Source: Clostridia bacterium
GTDB taxonomy: Bacteria > Bacillota > Clostridia > HGM11514
DNA: 7,799 bases
Direction of reading: 5' to 3'
NCBI GenBank assembly: GCA_900757255.1
Contig: CAAENE010000277.1
Location: 1 to 7,799 of the forward strand
The position numbers and the translations under genes were made by a program. The notes below the pieces were generated by a model, which saw only the letters and a program-made list of their open reading frames with translations, had not been told where the DNA came from and searched no databases. Below, piece after piece: positions 1 through 7,520 of the stretch (its first letter is position 1; every line of letters begins with the position of its first letter).

Positions 1-2339
1 AAGGCACGCGTCTTCGTCCGCTGACTTCAACAATACCAAAACCAATGCTGCCGCTTTTAAACAAACCGGTCATGGAATACATCATAGAATTGCTGAAAAA
101 GCATAATATTACCGAGATTGGCGTAACACTTGCTTATCTGCCTAAAGTGATTGAAGATTATTTTGGGGACGGGAAAGAGTTTGGCGTGAACCTGCACTAC
201 TTTACAGAAGATAAACCGCTCGGGACAGCCGGTTCTGTGAAAAACGCCGCTTCTTTTATTGACGAGGATTTTATTATCATCAGCGGGGACGGATTGTGCG
301 ATTTCGATTTAACCCGAGCAATCCGGTTTCACAGCAAAAAGGATGCGCTTGCTACCATTGTAACGACTAATGTTCCCGAACCTCTTTCCTATGGCGTGAT
401 TATTTCAGATGACAGTGGAAAAATCACAAGATTTTTAGAAAAGCCCTCTTGGAGCGAGGTCTTTTCTGATACGGTTAACACAGGTATTTATATTTTAAAA
501 AAGGAAGTTCTCAACTATATCCCCGAAAACCAATTTTACGATTTTTCAAAGGATTTGTTCCCCAAAATCAAGTCCGAGGGACTTTATAGCTACAATGCCG
601 AGGGGTATTGGTGTGATATCGGAAGTATTGACAGCTATGTTTCCTGTCAACAGGACATTTTAGCAAAAAAGGCGGATGTCGCAATCAAATACCAGCCGGA
701 TGTGAACGGAAATTATATTGGTAAAAACACGATTATTGCCGGCAATGTACAGCTAACGTCTCCGGTGTTTATCGGAGATAACTGCCTGATTAAAAACGGC
801 GTCCGTTTGGGAGCCAATACGGTGATTGGAGATAATGCTTCTATCGGAGATTTTACCTCAATCAAACAGTCTATCCTGTTTCATAATGTTATCGTGGGAC
901 GCCTTTCAGCCCTGCGCAAAAGCATCATCAGCAACCAATGCACGATCCGGGACGGCGCCTCTCTATTTGAAGATTCTGTTATCGGGACAGGCTGTGTGAT
1001 TGGCGAACGCTCCTTTGTCAGCCCGAAGGTCAAAATTTGGCCTTATAAAACAGTTGAAAAAGACAGCCGCGCCAACAGTAATATCGTATGGAATAATGCC
1101 GCGCAAAAAACGCTGTTTTCAGAACGCGGTATTTTTGGCGAATATAATATTGATATAACGCCCCAGTTTGCTGCAAATCTCGGTTCAGCATACGGCACCG
1201 TTTTTAAAAATTCCGATGTCGGCGTATTTTCTGACTTTTCACCAGTCTCGGACAGCTTGCTGCAATGCTTCTCCGCAGCATTGCAGGCCTGCGGCTCTAC
1301 CGTTTATTACGCCTCTTCTATGACCTTACCGGCAGCGCGGCAGGCTGTTAAACATTATGGGTTAGCCGGTGCAGTCTACATCTCCTGCCGGAGCAAGGAG
1401 TTTGATCAATGTATCAGCATCGACTTTCTGGACCACCAGGGCTGTGACATCCGCCGCAGCGTTGAGAAGAAAATCGAGGATTGTTATTTCAAAGAGGATT
1501 TCGCCCGCGTCGGAATCGATTCTGTTCAGCCGTGTAAAAGAATCAACGATTTTCTGGAACGATATGTAAAAAATATTGCCCGATATAATAACAAAAATTA
1601 CCATGAATTTAATATTTATATTGACACTCCCTCTAAATTCATATATAATATATGTGATTATTTGTTGTCCGGATTTGTAAAACTTGTAAAAAGAGGTGTT
1701 CCGTCAGTTATCGGTGAACAGGATATATGCGTCTTGATCGACCATAAGGGCGAACTGTTATCGATATATGACAAAGCGGGAAAACGTATTGATACAAATT
1801 CTTACAGTGCGGTTGTGTCAATGATTGCCCTGCAGAATAAAAGCACCAGGCATATTTATATCCCGACCTCCTGTCCTGAATCCATGTCGGATTTTGTGGA
1901 ACAAAACGGAGGTACTGCTTTTGTGTGCAAAAATGCCTGTTCGGAAATAATGAATGCCATGGCACAAAACAATGATTTTGAATTGTTTGACTATTATTAT
2001 GACGGTATTTTTGCACTTGTCAAAATCCTGAACTTTTTGTCAGAACGGGATATGAGTTTATATGATTTGTTGAACCAGACGCCTGATTTTCATATTGTCA
2101 GACGGGAAATTTCCTGCCCTTCTGAGAAAAAAGGGAAAATTATCGGAGAACTGGCAAAACGGTTCACAGATGAAAAAACGGAACTCAGCGACGGAGTCAA
2201 AATATATAAAGAAAACGGCTGGAGCCTGATTGTACCGGATATGAAAAGGTCTCTGCTGCACATCACCACTTCGGCCGATAATACAGAATTTGCCAGGGAA
2301 TTAACAGATTTTTTTGAATCGGAAATTAAAAAAATCTGA
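1..2339 (+). CDS. Sugar-1-phosphate nucleotidyltransferase / phosphomannomutase-like fusion (5' partial)
   Basis: The frame is open from the window edge and its first codons read GTRLRPLT, the nucleotide-binding motif near the N-terminus of this family, so the true start lies only about ten codons upstream; the ATG at 45 is internal. Numbering from that ATG: residues 1-220 are an NTP_transferase domain (PKPMLPLLNKP; GDGLCDFD with D82, D86, D88; EKP 132-134; NTG 145-147; GYWCDIG with D191). Residues about 223-335 are hexapeptide repeats of a left-handed beta-helix (IGKNTIIAG, IGDNCLIKNG, IGDNASIGD). Residues 362-764 resemble alpha-D-phosphohexomutase. The fold order matches proteins annotated mannose-1-phosphate guanylyltransferase/phosphomannomutase, which would make nucleotide sugars for envelope glycans in the cytoplasm. 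The mutase part lacks the usual catalytic motifs (see findings), so only transferase activity is supported. The nucleotide and sugar (GDP-mannose, or a glucose nucleotide) cannot be fixed from sequence. The gene ends at its own terminator. Confidence 0.9.
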   Translation, partial: GTRLRPLTSTIPKPMLPLLNKPVMEYIIELLKKHNITEIGVTLAYLPKVIEDYFGDGKEFGVNLHYFTEDKPLGTAGSVKNAASFIDEDFIIISGDGLCDFDLTRAIRFHSKKDALATIVTTNVPEPLSYGVIISDDSGKITRFLEKPSWSEVFSDTVNTGIYILKKEVLNYIPENQFYDFSKDLFPKIKSEGLYSYNAEGYWCDIGSIDSYVSCQQDILAKKADVAIKYQPDVNGNYIGKNTIIAGNVQLTSPVFIGDNCLIKNGVRLGANTVIGDNASIGDFTSIKQSILFHNVIVGRLSALRKSIISNQCTIRDGASLFEDSVIGTGCVIGERSFVSPKVKIWPYKTVEKDSRANSNIVWNNAAQKTLFSERGIFGEYNIDITPQFAANLGSAYGTVFKNSDVGVFSDFSPVSDSLLQCFSAALQACGSTVYYASSMTLPAARQAVKHYGLAGAVYISCRSKEFDQCISIDFLDHQGCDIRRSVEKKIEDCYFKEDFARVGIDSVQPCKRINDFLERYVKNIARYNNKNYHEFNIYIDTPSKFIYNICDYLLSGFVKLVKRGVPSVIGEQDICVLIDHKGELLSIYDKAGKRIDTNSYSAVVSMIALQNKSTRHIYIPTSCPESMSDFVEQNGGTAFVCKNACSEIMNAMAQNNDFELFDYYYDGIFALVKILNFLSERDMSLYDLLNQTPDFHIVRREISCPSEKKGKIIGELAKRFTDEKTELSDGVKIYKENGWSLIVPDMKRSLLHITTSADNTEFARELTDFFESEIKKI

Positions 2340-2383
2340 AAAACCGGCAGAAACCCGAAAACAACACAGTAATCTGAAAAACA

Positions 2384-2418
2384 GGTGTGGACCCGCCCTG
2401 TCCGCACCCCGTTTTTTG
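2384..2418 (+). terminator. Rho-independent terminator after the nucleotidyltransferase fusion
   Basis: GGTGTGGA (2384-2391) pairs with TCCGCACC (2401-2408) over 8 bp with one G-T pair and a 9-nt loop. The stem is followed by CCG and six T residues (2412-2417). It lies 45 bp after the fusion gene's stop and ends about 40 bp before the RNase J start, so the two genes are probably separate transcription units. The GTG at 2385 that would extend the RNase J frame lies inside this stem. Confidence 0.85.
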
Positions 2419-2437
2419 TTATGTCGTTACATAAACA
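2417..2437 (+). promoter_or_regulatory. Small hairpin in the RNase J leader
   Basis: TTATGT (2419-2424) and ACATAA (2429-2434) form a perfect 6-bp inverted repeat around the loop CGTT. With one bulged base the stem extends to TGTTATGT/ACATAAACA. It starts directly after the upstream terminator's T-run and ends 9 nt before the Shine-Dalgarno sequence. It could be a 5' leader structure of the mRNA or an operator. No clear -35/-10 pair is visible between the terminator and the gene, so where the RNase J transcript starts is unknown. Confidence 0.35.
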
Positions 2438-2446
2438 GCTCGAAAT

Positions 2447-2453
2447 AAGGAGG
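2447..2453 (+). promoter_or_regulatory. Ribosome binding site that fixes the RNase J start
   Basis: AAGGAGG is a full-consensus Shine-Dalgarno sequence, separated by 6 nt from GTG at 2460. It selects this GTG over the upstream in-frame GTG at 2385, which lies in a terminator stem and has no ribosome site. Confidence 0.9.
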
Positions 2454-2459
2454 CACATT

Positions 2460-4124
2460 GTGGCTAGAAAACAAAAACTGAAAATCATTTCGCTTGGCGG
2501 TTTGAACGAAATCGGAAAAAACATGACCGCTATCGAATATGGAAACTCTATTATTGTAATAGACTGCGGGCTGGCATTCCCGGATGATGAAATGCTGGGG
2601 ATCGACCTGGTCATTCCCGATGTTACCTATTTAGTAAAAAACAAGGATAAGGTGAAAGCGTTTATCCTGACCCACGGGCATGAGGACCATATCGGCGGAC
2701 TCCCCTTTGTTTTAAAGGAAGTGAATGTTCCGGTTTACGGAACCCGGCTGACCCTGGGAATTGTCGAGAGAAAGCTGAAAGAGAGCGGTATGCTCTCAAG
2801 GGCTAAGCTGAATGTCGTAAAAGCAAAGGACGTCATTAAATTTGATGATTTCAAAGTGGAATTTATCCATACCAATCATTCTATCGCAGATGCCGTCGCC
2901 CTTGCTATCACTACACCGGTCGGTGTTTTAGTGCATACCGGAGACTTTAAAATCGATACTACTCCAATTTCCGGTTCTATGATTGACCTTGCGCGGTTCG
3001 GCGAGCTTGGCAAAAAAGGCGTGCTGGCTCTGATGAGCGACAGCACCAATGCAGAACGTCCTGGTTATACCTTAAGTGAAAGTACGGTCGGGACCTCCTT
3101 TGACAATATCTTTGAAGGAACCGACAAGAGGATTATCATAGCGACCTTTGCATCTAACGTCCACCGCGTGCAGCAGATTATCAATGCCGCTGCAAAGGTA
3201 GGCCGGAAGGTCGCGATTTCGGGACGCAGCATGATTAATATCGTAACCGTTGCTATGCAGCTTGGTTATATGAACGCGCCGGAGGGTACCCTCATCGATT
3301 TGGACGATGTTACCAGATATCCCAAGGATAAACTCTGTATCATCACAACAGGCAGTCAGGGTGAAGCAATGTCCGCACTGACAAGGATGGCTTTTTCAGA
3401 ACATAAGAAAATCACGATTGGTTCCAGCGATTTGGTTATCCTTTCGGCCAACCCGATCCCGGGCAACGAAAAATTTGTATCCCGCGTTGTTGACGAGCTT
3501 TTTAAGCATGGCGCGGAAGTAATTTACGACTCTTATGCCGAAGTGCATGTATCGGGTCATGCCTGCAGCGAGGAATTAAAAATGATTTTGGCTCTGACCA
3601 AACCAAAATTCTTCATCCCGGTCCACGGTGAATACCGTCATCTTCGCAAGCATGCGGATTTAGCGGAAAAAACCGGCGTGCCGCCTTCCCATATCATTAT
3701 CAGCGACATCGGCAAAGTAATTGAACTGACCCGCGATTCTGCCAAGTTCAACGGTTCTGTTACTTCGGGCAAGGTACTGGTGGACGGCCTTGGCGTCGGG
3801 GACGTTGGCAATATCGTCCTGCGCGACAGAAAACATCTGGCACAGGATGGATTGATTGTTGTCGTCGTGACCCTGTCCTCTGAAAATGGCAATCTGATTG
3901 CCGGCCCGGATATCATCTCGCGCGGTTTTGTTTATGTCAGGGAATCAGAAAATCTGATGAACGACATGAAAAATATCGTACGCCAGGTCATGAGCGAATG
4001 TGAGCATAAACGATTGAAGGACTGGAACTCATTAAAAGGGTTGATCAAAAATGCCCTGAACGAATATATCTTTGAAAAAACCAAACGTAATCCCATGATT
4101 TTGCCGGTCATTATGGAAATATAG
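2460..4124 (+). CDS. rnj: Ribonuclease J
   Basis: This is a 554-residue RNase J, close to the 555 residues of Bacillus subtilis RNase J1. The family are metallo-beta-lactamase/beta-CASP enzymes that act in the cytoplasm as 5'-3' exonucleases and endonucleases in mRNA decay and rRNA maturation. Zinc ligands are visible: HGHEDH (H72, H74, D76, H77), H140 in HTNHS, D162 in HTGDFKID, and H389 in PVHGEYRHL. Beta-CASP features include SNVHR, GRSM (255-258), TGSQGE (297-302), SANPIPGNE and HVSGH (363-367). The C-terminal domain is intact and ends in the family-typical MILPVIMEI. The GTG start is chosen for its AAGGAGG site and because the protein then begins VARKQKLKIISLGGLNEIGKN, as in homologues. 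Terminators on both sides suggest a monocistronic gene. Nothing in it looks damaged or foreign. Confidence 0.97.
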   Translation: MARKQKLKIISLGGLNEIGKNMTAIEYGNSIIVIDCGLAFPDDEMLGIDLVIPDVTYLVKNKDKVKAFILTHGHEDHIGGLPFVLKEVNVPVYGTRLTLGIVERKLKESGMLSRAKLNVVKAKDVIKFDDFKVEFIHTNHSIADAVALAITTPVGVLVHTGDFKIDTTPISGSMIDLARFGELGKKGVLALMSDSTNAERPGYTLSESTVGTSFDNIFEGTDKRIIIATFASNVHRVQQIINAAAKVGRKVAISGRSMINIVTVAMQLGYMNAPEGTLIDLDDVTRYPKDKLCIITTGSQGEAMSALTRMAFSEHKKITIGSSDLVILSANPIPGNEKFVSRVVDELFKHGAEVIYDSYAEVHVSGHACSEELKMILALTKPKFFIPVHGEYRHLRKHADLAEKTGVPPSHIIISDIGKVIELTRDSAKFNGSVTSGKVLVDGLGVGDVGNIVLRDRKHLAQDGLIVVVVTLSSENGNLIAGPDIISRGFVYVRESENLMNDMKNIVRQVMSECEHKRLKDWNSLKGLIKNALNEYIFEKTKRNPMILPVIMEI

Positions 4125-4135
4125 TCATAAAATCT

Positions 4136-4173
4136 ATTCCTCTATCGTATATTTACGGTAGAGGAATCATTTT
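4136..4173 (+). terminator. Rho-independent terminator after RNase J
   Basis: ATTCCTCTATCG (4136-4147) pairs with CGGTAGAGGAAT (4156-4167), 12 bp with one G-T pair and an 8-nt AT-only loop. It is followed by CATTTT and a T-rich stretch. It starts 11 bp after the RNase J stop. The opposite strand also has four T residues shortly after the stem, so it may be bidirectional. Confidence 0.85.
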
Positions 4174-4183
4174 GTCCTTTGTT

Positions 4184-4209
4184 TTTCACCGGAACGACCA
4201 TAGGTGAAA
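4184..4209. repeat. Short inverted repeat upstream of the lipoprotein gene
   Basis: TTTCACC (4184-4190) and GGTGAAA (4203-4209) are perfect 7-bp arms separated by 12 bp. No T-run follows on either strand, so it is not a terminator. It lies 48 bp before the lipoprotein start and could be a protein-binding site or a leader hairpin. No convincing -35/-10 pair is seen in 4168-4256, so its relation to a promoter is unknown. Confidence 0.35.
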
Positions 4210-4245
4210 CTCTAAAAAATCGGGGCAGATGCTTCGAAATTCAAT

Positions 4246-4250
4246 GGAGG
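4246..4250 (+). promoter_or_regulatory. Ribosome binding site of the lipoprotein gene
   Basis: GGAGG lies 6 nt before the ATG at 4257. This is what marks the 77-codon frame as the real gene, against the overlapping frames at 4229-4510 and 4306-4635, which have no such site. Confidence 0.85.
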
Positions 4251-4256
4251 TAGAAA

Positions 4257-4490
4257 ATGAAAAAACTGATTTTATGTTCCATGATTGCAGGAATCCTGAT
4301 GCTGTTTGCAGCATGCGGGGCAAACGAGACCAGCCAGCCTGTTTCGCCATCGCCGGCCGCAAGCCCGGCACAGACTGCAAAACCAGCTGCATCGCCTGCC
4401 GCGTCACCCGCTCAGTCGCCGGCAGCGTCAGAAAAACCGGCTGCCGCAACTCCGGCTGCTTCCGCAGCTTCTGCTACCGCGACTCCGTGA
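4257..4490 (+). CDS. Small Ala/Pro/Ser-rich lipoprotein of unknown function
   Basis: A 77-residue protein starting 6 nt after GGAGG. Residues 1-19 are a type II signal peptide: two lysines, a hydrophobic core and a lipobox-like LFAA before C20 (F at -3 is less common than L). The predicted product is a membrane-anchored lipopeptide of 58 residues on the outer face of the cell membrane. The mature part is almost entirely Ala, Pro, Ser and Thr with a few Lys, Glu and Gln; it has no aromatic residue and only one aliphatic one (Val), so a folded domain is very unlikely. SPAASPAQ occurs twice (residues 32-39 and 46-53). The gene ends in tandem stops (TGA TAA) just before a strong terminator, so the short length is probably genuine and not a truncation. 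I recognise no family. It may be an envelope spacer or a fast-evolving surface peptide; the function is unknown. Confidence 0.8.
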   Translation: MKKLILCSMIAGILMLFAACGANETSQPVSPSPAASPAQTAKPAASPAASPAQSPAASEKPAAATPAASAASATATP

Positions 4491-4498
4491 TAACTATC

Positions 4499-4533
4499 AA
4501 AACAGCATAGCCTTCCGGCTATGCTGTTTTTTT
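4499..4533 (+). terminator. Strong hairpin terminator between convergent lipoprotein gene and lacZ
   Basis: AAAACAGCATAGCC (4499-4512) pairs perfectly with GGCTATGCTGTTTT (4517-4530) around a TTCC loop. On the plus strand it runs into seven T residues (4527-4533), a textbook terminator starting 8 bp after the lipoprotein stop. On the minus strand the stem ends in four T residues and follows the lacZ stop (4550) by about 17 bp, so it probably also serves lacZ, though more weakly. Confidence 0.93.
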
Positions 4534-4549
4534 CTGGATTTCATTCCGT

Positions 4550-7486
4550 TTATTCGTCCGCGCATGCTGTTGGCAGGATGGAAAAATCAAATGAAAATTC
4601 TTTTTCATCGAACTGATATTTTTCCAGCAGTTTAGGCCCGCAGGAGTTGGAGCCGACCCCGCTCATCTTATAGTCGATATGCAGGATCGTTTCCTCTCTT
4701 GCTTGCAGCTCATGCGGATGCCGGGCCGCCTCCAGAGCTTGCGGCGTATAATGAGAGGCGTTAAAAGAAAATGGAGTTTCGCTCCAGAACAACAGCCCTG
4801 CTCCCTGTTGGTTTGTTACCCTGACCCAATCGGTGCCGAAATGGCTGCCGTTTTCCTGGGGCATTAGATAATTTTCGAACAGGCTGTCGACATCTGTATA
4901 AAATTTACTTTTATAGACAGAACTGTTTTTATCACAATAGCATTCATGAGGACCATAACCAAAATAGGTTACCCTCTCCTGCCCTTTGGTAAGGACAGCG
5001 CGGAGTCCAAAGCGAGGAAGGAAAGGAATCCCATCTCGAATCTTCCCCTCAAAGTCCACAATGATCTCCCCGTCCCGTTTCACCGTCCATACAGCATTTA
5101 CCCGAACAGGCGGTAATTTAATCGGTCCTCCAAGTGAAAATTCTGATTGCAGCGTAATTCCATCTTCTTTTTGTTCCAAAATCTCCGCATGGTAGGTTTT
5201 CATAACAGCAGTATGGTACTGCTCATCTCTCCAGCCCTGTTTAATATACATGTCATTATCGGTCGGCGCACGGTAAATTTCAAACCCCAGCGGTTCAGCG
5301 AGCAGCTTTTGTCCATTGCAGGAAAGCTGTGTAAAAACGCCGGCTTCGAGGTCAAAATCATATTGAAAGTTATCCCCGCTAATATGAACACTCTGCCCGT
5401 TCTGCTCCATGGAAAAGGCAGAACTGCCGCGGGCTGTAAATTTCCATTGCCGGGATAGCTCAAATTGTTTAAAACCAACTTCATATCCAGCATTTGCATA
5501 CCAGGCGTCCCTATTTTGGACGAAGGATAAATAAAGATAACTGGCGCCGGTAAAGTGTTCAGGAAGTTTTAGGTCAATCTGCTTTTCACTGTGCGGCAAA
5601 AGATCCAGACGCTCTATTTTTCCGCTTAAAATCACGGTTCCGTTCTGTTCGACCTTCCAAATCAAGTCAATATCCTCCAACGAGGTAAAATCACGCCGGT
5701 TCCGCAGTGTAACTGTTCCTCCTGACAGATTCACAGCCTGTACCGGAGCATAGACCTGTTTGAGTTCCAGCAGTCCGGTATGAGGTGTGCGGTCGGGATA
5801 GACAAGCCCGTCCATACAGAAATTACCGTCGTTGGGATAATCACCGAAATCGCCGCCATAACCATAAAACGGTATCCCGTCCTCTGTTTTGGTTAACACA
5901 GCGTGGTCACACCATTCCCAGACACATCCTCCCATCAATGCCGGATATTGGTCTATCGTCTCCCAATAATCCTGCAGGTCTCCGGGGCCGTTACCCATCG
6001 CATGGCAGTATTCGCACAAAAACAGCGGTTTTACTCCGGCGTTCTTCTCCGCATACTCTGCTATTCCCTCAACCGACGTGTACATCCGGCTTTCCATATC
6101 CAAAGCATCGGTGTCTTTGCTTCCATTATTATGGGGTGCAGCACCCTCATAGTGGACGGGACGGGCAGGGTCACGTTCTTTGATCCATTCTGCCATTTTG
6201 ATATGGTTAATTCCATAGCCTGATTCATTTCCCAAAGACCAAATTGTAACGCAGGGATGATTTTTATCTCTCTCTACCATACGCACCGCGCGGTCAAGAA
6301 AAGCTGTTTGCCACGCTGGATCGTCGGTCAGCATATGGAAATTGCCAGCCGGCATAACACCATGGCATTCCAAATCAGCCTCGTCCACAATATAAAATCC
6401 GTATTGGTCACACAAGTCGTAAAAGGCCGGCGTATTCGGGTAATGAGACGTACGGATGGTATTGATATTATGCTGTTTCATCAGCTTTAAGTCCCGCTCA
6501 ATATGCCAAATCGGCACAGCCTGTCCCAGTACCGGGTCGCTATCGTGACGGTTGACGCCTTTCAGCTTGACAGGGACATTGTTGATCAGGAACACTCCAT
6601 TCTTTACTTCTGCCCTCTTAAGGCCGACCGGAATCAGCAGCGTTTCCTGTCCGCTGGTCACCAGAAGCCGATACAAGTACGGAGACTCACACGACCACAG
6701 CTTTGGATTGGGAACCGCAAGCTCTGCGCGCCCATTTGCAGTACAAACGGCAGCTTGTTTTCCCTCCATATCCAAAAGCTCCAATTCAACGCTGCCTGGA
6801 GCGTCAATCTCACATATGATTGCCGCAGATTGCAAATCGTGTGATAAATGCGGCTGTACAAAAATATCTCGAATATGTTCCTTTTCCCTCTTGAGCAGGT
6901 AGACATCCCGAAAAATACCGCTCAAGCGGAATTTATCCTGATCTTCAAGATAACTGCCCGAACACCATTTCAGAACGATTGCTGTCAGAATATTCCGTCC
7001 TTCCCGCACATAGGGGGAAATGTAAAATTCCGCCGGTATATGGCTCCCCTGACTATAGCCCACATATTGACCGTTTACCCAAAGATATAAACAGGAATCC
7101 ACTCCTTCAAAAACGATATAAGTATCCTTCTCCTCTTTTGAAAGATTGAACTTTCGCTGATAAACGCCGGCCGGATTTTGATCCGGTACATAGGGAGGAT
7201 CACACGGAAAGGGATAGTTTACATTTGTGTAATGCGGCCTATCATATCCATGCATCTGCCAGTTGGAGGGTACTTCAATCCGGTCAGAACAGTCAAAACT
7301 GCAAATATCCCGATAATCATCATAGTAGGAAAATTCCCATTCTCCGTTCAGGCTGACACAATAAGGCGAAGATTTGCCCGAAAGAGCACTTGCCTTATCC
7401 GGATAAGGAATAAAATGAGCACGCGGTTTTTCACGGTTTTCCTGTATTACATCAATACGTTCATGGTTTTTCAATATATTCAACAT
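4550..7486 (-). CDS. lacZ: Beta-galactosidase, LacZ-type (glycoside hydrolase family 2)
   Basis: A 978-residue cytoplasmic enzyme without a signal peptide, expected to hydrolyse beta-1,4-galactosides such as lactose. Domain order matches the long LacZ subfamily. A jelly-roll sugar-binding domain includes SLNGEWEF, VPSNWQMHGYDRPHYTNVNY, WVNGQYVGYSQGS and YLEDQDKFRLSGIFRDVYLL. An Ig-like domain follows, then a TIM barrel with acid/base E421 in WSLGNESGYG and nucleophile E492 in LCEYCHAMGNG. A second Ig-like domain leads to the beta-galactosidase small-chain domain (FEIYRAPTDND, YFGYGPHECY, PQENGSH, GSNSCGP). The length is near the usual 1000-1040 residues and all catalytic motifs are present. 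The ATG at 7486 is chosen because the longer frame, from TTG at 7549, would begin on the -35 box of the gene's own promoter; GGTGG lies 7 nt before this ATG. No sugar transporter or regulator is adjacent. Confidence 0.95.
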   Translation of the reverse strand: MLNILKNHERIDVIQENREKPRAHFIPYPDKASALSGKSSPYCVSLNGEWEFSYYDDYRDICSFDCSDRIEVPSNWQMHGYDRPHYTNVNYPFPCDPPYVPDQNPAGVYQRKFNLSKEEKDTYIVFEGVDSCLYLWVNGQYVGYSQGSHIPAEFYISPYVREGRNILTAIVLKWCSGSYLEDQDKFRLSGIFRDVYLLKREKEHIRDIFVQPHLSHDLQSAAIICEIDAPGSVELELLDMEGKQAAVCTANGRAELAVPNPKLWSCESPYLYRLLVTSGQETLLIPVGLKRAEVKNGVFLINNVPVKLKGVNRHDSDPVLGQAVPIWHIERDLKLMKQHNINTIRTSHYPNTPAFYDLCDQYGFYIVDEADLECHGVMPAGNFHMLTDDPAWQTAFLDRAVRMVERDKNHPCVTIWSLGNESGYGINHIKMAEWIKERDPARPVHYEGAAPHNNGSKDTDALDMESRMYTSVEGIAEYAEKNAGVKPLFLCEYCHAMGNGPGDLQDYWETIDQYPALMGGCVWEWCDHAVLTKTEDGIPFYGYGGDFGDYPNDGNFCMDGLVYPDRTPHTGLLELKQVYAPVQAVNLSGGTVTLRNRRDFTSLEDIDLIWKVEQNGTVILSGKIERLDLLPHSEKQIDLKLPEHFTGASYLYLSFVQNRDAWYANAGYEVGFKQFELSRQWKFTARGSSAFSMEQNGQSVHISGDNFQYDFDLEAGVFTQLSCNGQKLLAEPLGFEIYRAPTDNDMYIKQGWRDEQYHTAVMKTYHAEILEQKEDGITLQSEFSLGGPIKLPPVRVNAVWTVKRDGEIIVDFEGKIRDGIPFLPRFGLRAVLTKGQERVTYFGYGPHECYCDKNSSVYKSKFYTDVDSLFENYLMPQENGSHFGTDWVRVTNQQGAGLLFWSETPFSFNASHYTPQALEAARHPHELQAREETILHIDYKMSGVGSNSCGPKLLEKYQFDEKEFSFDFSILPTACADE

Positions 7487-7493
7487 TTCGATA

Positions 7494-7498
7494 CCACC
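7494..7498 (-). promoter_or_regulatory. Ribosome binding site of lacZ
   Basis: On the minus strand GGTGG lies 7 nt before the ATG at 7486. It differs from GGAGG by one base and is weaker than the sites of the neighbouring genes. It supports the shorter start. Confidence 0.6.
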
Positions 7499-7520
7499 AA
7501 TCAATTTAGAATATGGCGCT

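Noticed and set aside
2090..2614. 174-codon minus-strand frame across the end of the fusion gene and the start of RNase J
   Set aside because: It overlaps two well-supported plus-strand genes and a terminator, has no plausible ribosome site, and its translation resembles no protein.
4350..4490. Repeat tract of the lipoprotein as a DNA-level tandem repeat or CRISPR-like array
   Set aside because: The repetition is at amino-acid level with divergent codons. There are no regular repeat/spacer units.
4186..4635. Several other frames over the lipoprotein gene (4229-4510 +, 4306-4635 +, 4186-4449 -)
   Set aside because: They are by-products of the GC-rich Ala/Pro/Ser codons. Only the 4257-4490 frame has a proper ribosome site and a signal peptide with lipobox.
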